A stretch of DNA of 58,229 nt. Source: an uncultured Eubacterium sp. (GTDB taxonomy: Bacteria > Bacillota > Clostridia > Lachnospirales > Lachnospiraceae). The stretch spans positions 1-58,229 of the forward strand of contig CAJTZX010000023.1 of the NCBI GenBank assembly GCA_910584345.1, read 5' to 3'. Below the pieces are notes generated by a model. It saw only the letters and a list, made by a program, of their open reading frames with translations, was not told where the DNA came from and did no database searches. The translations under genes were made by a program, and so were the position numbers. Positions 27,292-34,847 of this stretch are shown here, piece by piece (position 1 is the stretch's first letter; each line of letters begins with the position of its first letter).

Positions 27292-27987
27292 ATGGCAGAA
27301 AAGATACTGATACTTGATGATGATAAAGATATTGCAGATATATTGGAAATTTACTTAAGTAATGAAAATTTTGAGATCTATAAATATAACTATGCCAAAG
27401 AAGCGCTTGTAGCCATAAACAATATAAAGTTTGATCTTGCAATGTTGGATATCATGCTTCCAGAAGTTAATGGATTTGATATTTGCAGGGAAATACGGAC
27501 GAAATATAATTATCCAATTCTTATGATCTCAGCAAAGGATGCATCTGTTGATAAAATAAAGGGATTTACATTGGGAGCGGATGATTATATCACAAAACCT
27601 TTCGATCCATTGGAAGTTGTTGTGAGAGTCAAGGCTCAGATTCGAAGATATAAAAAGTACAATACAAATTATTCTGAAAATAATGCAGATACGATTGAAT
27701 ATTTAGGGTTAATGCTGGATTTAAAAAGATATGCCTGTTTTCTGAATGGAAAGATGTTAAACTTGACGCCAACAGAGTTTAAAATTGTAAGGGTTTTATT
27801 AGAAAATAAGGGAAAGACTATTTCATCAGAACAAATATTCAGTGAAATTTGGAGTGAGGAAGAGTATTTGGAAAAAAATAATACAATTACTGTTCATGTA
27901 CGAAATATCAGAAACAAAATGGGTGAGACAATTGATCATCCTAGATATATAAAAACAGTCTGGGGGATAGGATATCGGATTGAATAA
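27292..27987 (+). CDS. OmpR-family response regulator (VanR-like) of the peptide cluster
   Basis: A 231-residue regulator with an N-terminal receiver (LDDDKD, phospho-acceptor in AMLDIMLPE, Lys in ITKPFD) and a C-terminal winged helix (about 132-230, with LTPTEFKIVRVLLEN and TVHVRNIRNKM). The histidine kinase gene follows with overlapping or adjoining ends. OmpR regulators bind tandem direct repeats with about 10-11 bp spacing; such a repeat lies before the maturase gene at 30685-30703. The likely role is induction of the peptide and immunity genes. VanR similarity does not imply vancomycin resistance, as no vanHAX is present. Confidence 0.88.
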   Translation: MAEKILILDDDKDIADILEIYLSNENFEIYKYNYAKEALVAINNIKFDLAMLDIMLPEVNGFDICREIRTKYNYPILMISAKDASVDKIKGFTLGADDYITKPFDPLEVVVRVKAQIRRYKKYNTNYSENNADTIEYLGLMLDLKRYACFLNGKMLNLTPTEFKIVRVLLENKGKTISSEQIFSEIWSEEEYLEKNNTITVHVRNIRNKMGETIDHPRYIKTVWGIGYRIE

Positions 27988-27991
27988 GAGA

Positions 27992-29155
27992 ATGAAAGCG
28001 TTAAATCACAATATGAAAAAAAAGATAAGTTTTATTGCATGTGCGATAGGTTTTGTTTTTGTGCTTTTTGTTTTGTTATATTTTTTTGATGTTATCTTCA
28101 ATACTGTTATTGCAGAATGGTTTACAAAAAAGTTTTTAAAATATGACAGGGTAAATGTTTCGTTGCTCAACAAAACGGTGATGAATCATATATTTAACTG
28201 GAAACTTTTTAAAAAGTATATTATTATGATTTGGTTTATCAGTATGTGTATGTTTGCTGCTGTAGTTTATCTGCTGATAAAAAAATATACAAGGTTAGCC
28301 AGAGAAAAAGAGCGAGAATACATTTTAAATATCATTGAAAGGATGACGGAAGAAGAACCGCTGGATCAGATTTCAGAAATCTATCATCCGATTATTCATA
28401 AAATATGTGTGCTATTGAAGGAACAGGAAATAAAGAATAAAGAAAAAGATAAAATAAGCGATATGATTGCTTATCTTGCCCATGATCTACGCACACCGCT
28501 TACTTCGGTGATTGGGTATCTAAACCTATTTTTAGATGCGCCTCAAATGCCTGATCCGGTGAGGACGGATTATATGAAAAAAGCGCTTGGAAAAGCCAAA
28601 AAATTGGATTCACTAATTAAAGACTTTTTTGAGATCACAAAATATAATTCTGATAAAATGAATATTCATAAACAGAGCATTAACCTTCATTATATGTTTG
28701 TTCAGCTGATAGATGAGTTTTTTCCAATATTGGAGTTAAAAAAACTAAAAGTTGATATGGATATTTCGGAAGGATTTGTAGTTTTTGTAGATCCAGAGAA
28801 AATGGCACGAGCCTTTAGTAATTTACTTAAAAATGCATGTAGTTATAGCTTTTCGAATACAACGATACTGATTTCAGCAAAAAAGGAAACAGAAGCAGTT
28901 GAAATATTTTTTTCTAATAAAGGCCAACCGATTTCTGAGCATCAGAGAGAACATGTTTTTAGCCATTTTGTAAGACTGGACGAGGCCCGAAGTGCTGATT
29001 CCGGAGGTTCAGGACTAGGACTGGCAATTGCGAAAGCAATCATAAACCAGCATGAAGGACAAATTACAGTTTACACAGAGAACGGAATGAACGTATTTAA
29101 GATTTCCTTGCCACAAAATACAAGAAAAGATCATGAAACAGAAGGCTACAAATAA
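27992..29155 (+). CDS. VanS-like sensor histidine kinase of the peptide cluster
   Basis: A kinase of about 387 residues with two N-terminal membrane helices (about 15-40 and 75-100) flanking a short outside loop, then HisKA with AHDLRTPLTS and a HATPase with NLLKNACSYS and GSGLGLAIAKAI. The start is uncertain: a TTG at 27980 overlaps the regulator stop, and the ATG at 27992 is used here. It is the partner of the preceding regulator. The small external loop suggests sensing at or in the membrane, for example of the mature peptide or of envelope damage. Confidence 0.85.
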   Translation: MKALNHNMKKKISFIACAIGFVFVLFVLLYFFDVIFNTVIAEWFTKKFLKYDRVNVSLLNKTVMNHIFNWKLFKKYIIMIWFISMCMFAAVVYLLIKKYTRLAREKEREYILNIIERMTEEEPLDQISEIYHPIIHKICVLLKEQEIKNKEKDKISDMIAYLAHDLRTPLTSVIGYLNLFLDAPQMPDPVRTDYMKKALGKAKKLDSLIKDFFEITKYNSDKMNIHKQSINLHYMFVQLIDEFFPILELKKLKVDMDISEGFVVFVDPEKMARAFSNLLKNACSYSFSNTTILISAKKETEAVEIFFSNKGQPISEHQREHVFSHFVRLDEARSADSGGSGLGLAIAKAIINQHEGQITVYTENGMNVFKISLPQNTRKDHETEGYK

Positions 29156-29378
29156 TGGATTGGATTTATCCCAAGCCTTGTACCAAGCTGCAAGGCTATG
29201 GGGTCAATCATTTAAAACCAGTTTCTAAAGAGTTCTTTATTTTTTCTTTCTTATTTATCTTAATATTTTTAACCCGTTGTTAATAAATAAAAATGACAGA
29301 TACATTATAATGATAAATATAAGATCGAACATAAAAATATTTGAAAAGGACGAAATGTGTGAGAAATGGAGGATTCTG

Positions 29379-30599
29379 ATGAGGCTTTTGTATAGTGAAA
29401 TCAAAAAGGCAATGTGCAAGAGAAGCACTTATTTTTATACGATGATTGCTATGACAATATCTGTTTTTATGACTTGGTATTGCATATCTTCAGCTGGAAC
29501 AGATCTATTAAATTCGGATGGAACGGTAACGATTTTAAAGGGACATAAAGCAATCCCAATCCAAAAACAGGCAGAAAGTGTGCTGAGTGGTCAGGTTACA
29601 GAAGATAAATTAGAAGAAGTTTTGAAAATATATCAAAGGCAGTATGATAAAACAAGCAATACATTAGTTTATGATAAAGATGTTATTAACAGCCAGAAGC
29701 TTTTTGGACTGTTCAGTGAGATCAATAATAAGTATATGAAATTTAATGAAAAAACATATGCATCGCCAGATGAGATGCCAGATAAATTGGCCTTTGACTA
29801 TTATAAAATTCGTTCAGAAAAAATTGGTAAAATGATAGATGCTTCTTATTCTGATAAGGGACGAAATCAGAAAGCAAAAAAAATGAACGCCAGTGTTGAA
29901 ATCCCTTTTTCTTATTATGAGGGGTATAGCTTCTGGGGGAAGGCTTTCGAACATTACTGTGTTTTGCAAATTATCATACTGGTTATTGCAGCTTTTTTTG
30001 CGGCTCCAATTTTTTCTGAACATTATCATAATGGGGGAGATATTATATTCAGGACGACCATGTATGGTAGAAAATCACTGGCAATTTGCCGAATAGCTGC
30101 TGCGGAGTTATATGGTATTTTATTATTTGTTTTTTCAACAGTGTTATTTTTTGGAATTTGTGGGTATTATTTTGGGATAAAAGGACTGCAGTCATCCATT
30201 CAGATGATGACAGTATATGCAATTTCTAACATTACTTTTGGTCAGGCATTAGTTTTTGTAATTGCAGGTGGAATGGTTAGTATGGTAAGCACAATAAGTG
30301 CTATTATATTTATTTCAGTAAAAATGAAAGAACCTGTAGGCGCAGAGATTGTAAGCATTGTATTTATTGTTGGATGGAAAGCTGCTTCTTTGTTTTTTGG
30401 AAGTGCAGCAACAGAAATTGTTTTTTCATCGTTTCCAATGAGTGGGACAGAAATTATTTACTATCTTACCTCATTGAATATATATCGTTTGTTCAAAATA
30501 AATATTTGGGAACCATACTGGACGATATGGATAGGAATATTGATGAGTATGATTCTATTTTTCTTTTCGATAAGAGTATATATAAGAAAAAAATATTAA
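29379..30599 (+). CDS. ABC-2 type permease, orphan paralogue of the later permease
   Basis: A 406-residue membrane protein: one N-terminal helix, a large soluble loop (about 40-200), then about five C-terminal helices. It is collinear with the permease at 33618-34847 over the whole length, sharing SGQVTE, VYDK, PFSYYEGY, LQ(S/T)SIQMMT, FPMSGTE and the terminal RKKY. No ATPase gene is next to it; the nearest is at 32749, beyond the maturase. It may pair with that ATPase. The ATG at 29379 follows GGAGGA. A terminator follows. The likely role is immunity or export (BcrB/LanG-like). Confidence 0.8.
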   Translation: MRLLYSEIKKAMCKRSTYFYTMIAMTISVFMTWYCISSAGTDLLNSDGTVTILKGHKAIPIQKQAESVLSGQVTEDKLEEVLKIYQRQYDKTSNTLVYDKDVINSQKLFGLFSEINNKYMKFNEKTYASPDEMPDKLAFDYYKIRSEKIGKMIDASYSDKGRNQKAKKMNASVEIPFSYYEGYSFWGKAFEHYCVLQIIILVIAAFFAAPIFSEHYHNGGDIIFRTTMYGRKSLAICRIAAAELYGILLFVFSTVLFFGICGYYFGIKGLQSSIQMMTVYAISNITFGQALVFVIAGGMVSMVSTISAIIFISVKMKEPVGAEIVSIVFIVGWKAASLFFGSAATEIVFSSFPMSGTEIIYYLTSLNIYRLFKINIWEPYWTIWIGILMSMILFFFSIRVYIRKKY

Positions 30600-30616
30600 T
30601 ATATAGTGACGATTAT

Positions 30617-30651
30617 GAAAAAAGGCACCAAATGGATGGTGCCTTTTTTAT
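30617..30651 (+). terminator. Terminator after the orphan permease
   Basis: A 13-bp stem (30618-30630 with 30637-30649) with A and T runs on both sides separates the regulator-permease unit from the maturase unit. Confidence 0.85.
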
Positions 30652-30684
30652 ATTTATAAAAAGCTATAACAACGAGTTTATTAA

Positions 30685-30703
30685 GAAATATTTATGAAAT
30701 ATT
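30685..30703 (+). promoter_or_regulatory. 11-bp-period direct repeat, candidate response-regulator site
   Basis: GAAATATT occurs at 30685-30692 and again at 30696-30703, exactly one helical turn apart. A TTGAAT at 30717 and TAAATA at 30739 (16-base spacer) could be the promoter it activates. The spacing fits OmpR-family activators; the link to the local regulator is inference. Confidence 0.5.
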
Positions 30704-30812
30704 AATAAGTTACAATTTGAATTTATACTTTTATTTTATAAATAAGATGTTGCTACGTATTATAATGACAATAGATAAATGGTACGGAAGCAAAAGAAAG
30801 GAATTTTATGTG

Positions 30813-32384
30813 ATGAGAGAAAAATTTGACGATTATAAAATACGATTTGAACATTTAATAAAAAAAGGTAATTTTTCAAGATTAGGAAGAAATTTTGAAA
30901 CGAACAGTCATAAATATTTTTATGATACTGGAACTGGTAAAGTGTTTCAAACAGAAGATAACGTAAGTGCCGTTTTATCAGCCTGGATTACAACAAATGA
31001 ATTTGAAAGTATATTTGAGATTCCAATAGAAGAAAATTTGTTGATAGAGGCACTTGATGAATTGTTTCGTACAGTGGAAGAACAACATATTTTACAGGCT
31101 CCGTCAGTGCAAGAACTATATGGCCCACAAGTATATGATTTGGATCATGCATTAGCAAAGCATCGTACACAACTTATGTTGGAACTAACAGAAAAATGTA
31201 ATATGAGATGTAGATATTGCATTTATCATTCTGGAAATGGTGGTTACAGAGAATTTGGAAAAAGTGATATGTCTTTTCAGATAGCAAAACTTGCATTGGA
31301 TCAGTTTTTGAAAGATTCTCAGGAAGAGGAATTGTATGTTTCGTTTTATGGAGGTGAACCACTTCTACGTTTTCCAATGATTCAGCAATGTATAGAGTAT
31401 TGTTTAAAGAATTATTCGGACAAAAATATTCGTTTTACTATGACAACGAATGCGACGCTTATGACAAGAGAAATTGCAAAATATTTGGCGGCTTTACCAA
31501 AGGCAATTATAACAGTCAGTCTTGATGGACCTCAAGAAATACATGATAAATACCGTTTATTTAGTAATCATACAGGTTCGTTTACAAAGACTGTGCAAGG
31601 TTTGAGGTACTTAGCAGAAGAATTTGGTAATCGGGCAGAAGAATCTCTTATCATTAATACAGTGATTGCTGAATATGAAGAAGCAAATTTAATAAAAATA
31701 CAAGATTTTTTTGACTCACTGGATTGGCTGCCTAAAAACATTCTGCATACATCATCTTATGTAGATACACCGGATGATGAAGTTGAATATGAGGGCGTGG
31801 ATAGTACAAGAGAAAAAAAATTACGTCAAAATATGAATAACCCTGAACTAATTTACAATCCATTAGTAACATGGGGCGTTAAAAAGTTTATGAAAGATAG
31901 TAGTAATAAGACAAATATAGAAGGTATTGTTCAAGAAGGATTTATTAAGGAACTTATGTCTGTTCATCGGAGATTTTTGGTTGACAAACCAAATGGCATT
32001 TATGGAATGAATGGATGTTGTGTTCCGGGTGCCAGAAAAATTTATGTAACTGTTGATGGGGATTATTTAGTATGTGAAAAAATGGGACCATCGCCGAAGA
32101 TTGGAAATGTCTTTGATGGCATCGATGTTCAAAAAATCAGGGAATTTTATGTTGAACGGTTTCGAAAAGAAGCTGCTAAATATTGTAAAAATTGTTGGGC
32201 AATTAATTTATGCAATATTTGTTATACAGAGTGCTTTGATGAAAATGATATTAATTTTAAAAAACGGCATAAGAGGTGTGAGGCACATCGGGTATCAAAA
32301 GAAAGAATCTTAGCTACATATCACGAAATATTAGAAACTTCGCCAAAAAATTTGGAATTTTTAGATGATTATGAACTTGCTTAA
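30813..32384 (+). CDS. Radical SAM/SPASM Cys-rich peptide maturase (CcpM/RumMC-like)
   Basis: A 523-residue radical SAM enzyme expected to install thioether bonds in the adjacent six-cysteine precursor. An N-terminal precursor-recognition-like region (about 20-110) precedes the 4Fe-4S motif CNMRCRYC (Cys 129, 133, 136). FYGGEPLL and TTNATL follow within the barrel. The C-terminal SPASM domain carries clustered cysteines (NGCCVPGA, YLVCEK, YCKNCWAINLCNICYTECF). Layout and motifs resemble the clostridial Cys-rich peptide maturase CcpM and RumMC enzymes, named from memory. The start at 30813 has AAAGGA upstream; GTG at 30810 is an alternative. Codon use is AT-rich compared with the flanking housekeeping genes. 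Confidence 0.88.
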   Translation: MREKFDDYKIRFEHLIKKGNFSRLGRNFETNSHKYFYDTGTGKVFQTEDNVSAVLSAWITTNEFESIFEIPIEENLLIEALDELFRTVEEQHILQAPSVQELYGPQVYDLDHALAKHRTQLMLELTEKCNMRCRYCIYHSGNGGYREFGKSDMSFQIAKLALDQFLKDSQEEELYVSFYGGEPLLRFPMIQQCIEYCLKNYSDKNIRFTMTTNATLMTREIAKYLAALPKAIITVSLDGPQEIHDKYRLFSNHTGSFTKTVQGLRYLAEEFGNRAEESLIINTVIAEYEEANLIKIQDFFDSLDWLPKNILHTSSYVDTPDDEVEYEGVDSTREKKLRQNMNNPELIYNPLVTWGVKKFMKDSSNKTNIEGIVQEGFIKELMSVHRRFLVDKPNGIYGMNGCCVPGARKIYVTVDGDYLVCEKMGPSPKIGNVFDGIDVQKIREFYVERFRKEAAKYCKNCWAINLCNICYTECFDENDINFKKRHKRCEAHRVSKERILATYHEILETSPKNLEFLDDYELA

Positions 32385-32424
32385 GCAATTCATGATAAAT
32401 TACATAAGAAAGGAGGAAATGATT

Positions 32425-32640
32425 ATGAAATTAATTAATCCAGCAGGCAGCAGCGCATTGTCAAATGGTCAAACAATACAGCCTTATGCATGTGCATGTT
32501 CAACAAAAGCAGCATTTGCAAATGCAAAAGGTTCTGATGGTTGTTTTCATTGTGGTTGTAGTTGCTCTAATAATACGGTTAATTCCGGAAATGCAAGTGG
32601 TGCAACATGGACAGTACGCTCATCAGGTACTTTTGAATAA
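32425..32640 (+). CDS. Six-cysteine RiPP precursor peptide, RumC/CLI_3235-like
   Basis: A 71-residue peptide. The leader (about 1-20) has no Cys; the core has Cys 23, 25, 40, 43, 45 and 47, arranged CxC, a 14-residue spacer, then CxxCxCxC, followed by SNNTVNSGNASG and a short tail ending GTFE. Ruminococcin C has a similar plan: CxC, a spacer of about 16, two more Cys, then an Asn/Ala-rich tail. Here two more cysteines are added and the spacer is shorter. There is no double-glycine cleavage motif. A strong AGGAGG is placed 40 bases after the maturase stop. Thioether type (sacti or ranthi) cannot be told from the sequence. Confidence 0.88.
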   Translation: MKLINPAGSSALSNGQTIQPYACACSTKAAFANAKGSDGCFHCGCSCSNNTVNSGNASGATWTVRSSGTFE

Positions 32641-32696
32641 ATGTTCGCTTTTTATGGAACAGTGTTTATGAAGGTATCTGTTAGGCGTTGGAGGCA

Positions 32697-32720
32697 CAGG
32701 GGTATTTTATAATACCCCTG
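32697..32720 (+). promoter_or_regulatory. Perfect 10-bp hairpin between precursor and ABC genes
   Basis: Arms 32697-32706 and 32711-32720 are perfect complements with a 4-base loop, without a T-run. It could stabilise the precursor mRNA or attenuate expression of the downstream transporter. Confidence 0.6.
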
Positions 32721-32748
32721 ATGACCCAAATAGTAAAGGAGAGACATT

Positions 32749-33621
32749 ATGAACCTTACAGTAAATAAAGTTACAAAAAGATATAAAGATAAGTTAGCGT
32801 TATCAAATATCAATATTGAATTTAAGCCAGGTATTTGGGGACTGTTAGGTCCAAATGGGGCGGGCAAGACAACGCTTATGCAGATTTTAGTTGGGATTAA
32901 GGATCCTTCCTCAGGAAATGTTAGTATGAATGGTGTGGAAATTGGAAAAATGGATAAGGAATACCGCAAAATACTTGGGTTTTTACCACAAAAATTTGGA
33001 GGTTATGAGGATCTGTCAGTTGGCAGTTATTTAAAATATGTAAGTTGTTTAAAAGGTGTTGCGAAAAGCAGAACAGATGATAAAATAGACGAGTTATTAT
33101 CGGCGTTGAATCTTTACGAAGTTAAAAATAAAAAAATACGGAAGCTTTCCGGTGGAATGAAGCAGAGAGTTGGTATTGCCCAGACAATGTTAAATAATCC
33201 AAAAGTTCTTGTACTTGATGAGCCAACAGCAGGATTAGATATTGAAGAACGTCGGCGTTTTCGGGAATATCTTGTAAAAAATAATGCGGATAGAATAACG
33301 ATCATATCTACCCATATTATATCAGACATTGAATTTATATCGAATGACATCGTAATATTGATTGGCGGTAAAATTATAAACTGTGGAAATACGGAAACAT
33401 TAAAACATGAAATGGATGGATATGTGTGGGAGGCAGTAATACCTACAAAATATCTGGAACAGGTAAAAACAGAACTTTCATTGACAAATTATCACAATGT
33501 AACGGATAACGAAATATTAATTCGTTATGTTTCTGAAGAGAAGGTGTTGAAAAATTCACAGAGTGTCGAGCCGGAATTAAGTGATTATTATTTGTTCATC
33601 AATCAGAAGGAGAATATATGA
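32749..33621 (+). CDS. ABC transporter ATPase (BcrA-like) of the peptide cluster
   Basis: A 290-residue ATPase with Walker A GPNGAGKTTL, Q-loop FLPQKFGG, signature LSGGMKQRVG, Walker B VLVLDEPTAG and the H-loop STHI. The C-terminal 70 residues are extra, as in BcrA/NatA-like ATPases. Its stop overlaps the following permease start, so they form one transporter. By position it is a likely immunity or peptide-export pump. It may also serve the orphan permease at 29379. The ATG follows AAAGGAGAG. Confidence 0.9.
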   Translation: MNLTVNKVTKRYKDKLALSNINIEFKPGIWGLLGPNGAGKTTLMQILVGIKDPSSGNVSMNGVEIGKMDKEYRKILGFLPQKFGGYEDLSVGSYLKYVSCLKGVAKSRTDDKIDELLSALNLYEVKNKKIRKLSGGMKQRVGIAQTMLNNPKVLVLDEPTAGLDIEERRRFREYLVKNNADRITIISTHIISDIEFISNDIVILIGGKIINCGNTETLKHEMDGYVWEAVIPTKYLEQVKTELSLTNYHNVTDNEILIRYVSEEKVLKNSQSVEPELSDYYLFINQKENI

Positions 33622-34847
33622 GGGTATTATGGAATGAAATCAGAAAATCAATGCAGATGAAAAATACGTATATCTATGCAGCAGTTACCCTGGCTATTAC
33701 AATTTTTTTTGCGGGGTATTGTGTATTTGTTTCCAGAGCAGAAGATGTGAATGCTGATGGAAGTTTAACAATTGTGAATGGGAGCGCCGCTATTCCAGTT
33801 CAAAAAAATACAGATCGTTCGTTAAGTGGGCAGGTTACTGAAGAAAAATTAAAGAATGCGTTACAAACTGTTCAGGAACATTATGATAAAACAAAAGATG
33901 AATTTGTATATGATAAGGAGTTTTTAAATTGTCAAAGATTATTTGGAATCATGAATGAGTTAAATTATGTTTATCCGGAGTTTAATGAAGAAACTTATGA
34001 TTCTATTGATCAGATGTCTCAAAATATGGCGGATAGTTATTATACGGTTCGTGCTGAGAAAATTGATAAAATGATCGATGCATTTTATACATCAGAAGGA
34101 CAAAAGCAAAAAGCAAAAAAGATGAATGAGAAAGTAAAAGTTCCATTTTCTTACTATGAAGGATATGGGTTTTGGAATGCGGCTTTAGAGTATTATACAA
34201 TTTTACTGGTTGTAATATTAATTGCGGCCGCATTGTTTGCAGCTCCTATTTTTGCGCAAGACTATCATAGTGGAGCTGATTTGGTATTTCGGACAACCAA
34301 ATATGGAAGGAAAACATTGGGTGTATGCAGGTTCATTGTAGCACAACTTTATGGGATTATTTTGTTTATACTTGCAAGCCTGTTATTTTTGGGGATATGT
34401 ACATTCTTTTTTGGTTCGGAAGGACTTCAAACATCCATCCAAATGATGACGATCTATGCGCTTGCGGATATGACATATGGGCAGGCTCTCGGATATGTAA
34501 TCGTAGGTGGTCTCATTAGTGTTATAGGAACTATAAGCATGATTGCGTTTTTTTCAGCAAAAATAAAAAGTCCAATTGTTTCAGTAATCATTAGTATTGC
34601 TTTCATTTTAGTATGGAAAATTGCTGCTATGCTATTCAGCAGTTCAGCAGGTTCTGTATCTAGGCTTTTTTTTATGACATTTCCAATGAGCGGTACAGAG
34701 ATGATTCATTCGCTAACTGCAATCAGTATTTTTAAATTATTTCATTGGTATATATGGGAACCATATTGGCCGATATTAACAGGCATGTTTATTAGTATGG
34801 TATTCTTTTTTATAACGGTGTACGTGTATGAAAGAAAAAAATATTAA
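33618..34847 (+). CDS. ABC-2 type permease partnered with the preceding ATPase
   Basis: A 409-residue membrane protein, the full-length paralogue of the permease at 29379-30599. It has one N-terminal helix, a large soluble loop (about 40-195) with SGQVTE, VYDK and PFSYYEGYG, and about six C-terminal helices with FAAPIFAQDY and LQTSIQMMT. It overlaps the ATPase stop by 4 bases and the next exporter start by 20 bases, so the three genes are tightly coupled. The external loop could bind the peptide. Immunity (LanG/BcrB-like) is the best guess. Confidence 0.85.
   Translation: MRVLWNEIRKSMQMKNTYIYAAVTLAITIFFAGYCVFVSRAEDVNADGSLTIVNGSAAIPVQKNTDRSLSGQVTEEKLKNALQTVQEHYDKTKDEFVYDKEFLNCQRLFGIMNELNYVYPEFNEETYDSIDQMSQNMADSYYTVRAEKIDKMIDAFYTSEGQKQKAKKMNEKVKVPFSYYEGYGFWNAALEYYTILLVVILIAAALFAAPIFAQDYHSGADLVFRTTKYGRKTLGVCRFIVAQLYGIILFILASLLFLGICTFFFGSEGLQTSIQMMTIYALADMTYGQALGYVIVGGLISVIGTISMIAFFSAKIKSPIVSVIISIAFILVWKIAAMLFSSSAGSVSRLFFMTFPMSGTEMIHSLTAISIFKLFHWYIWEPYWPILTGMFISMVFFFITVYVYERKKY

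Noticed and set aside
27292..29155. Vancomycin resistance operon
   Set aside because: The regulators are VanRS-like, but no vanH, vanA, vanX or related ligase gene follows; the neighbours are peptide-cluster genes.
32425..32640. Lanthipeptide precursor
   Set aside because: No LanM, LanB or LanC homologue is present; the modifying enzyme is a radical SAM/SPASM protein.
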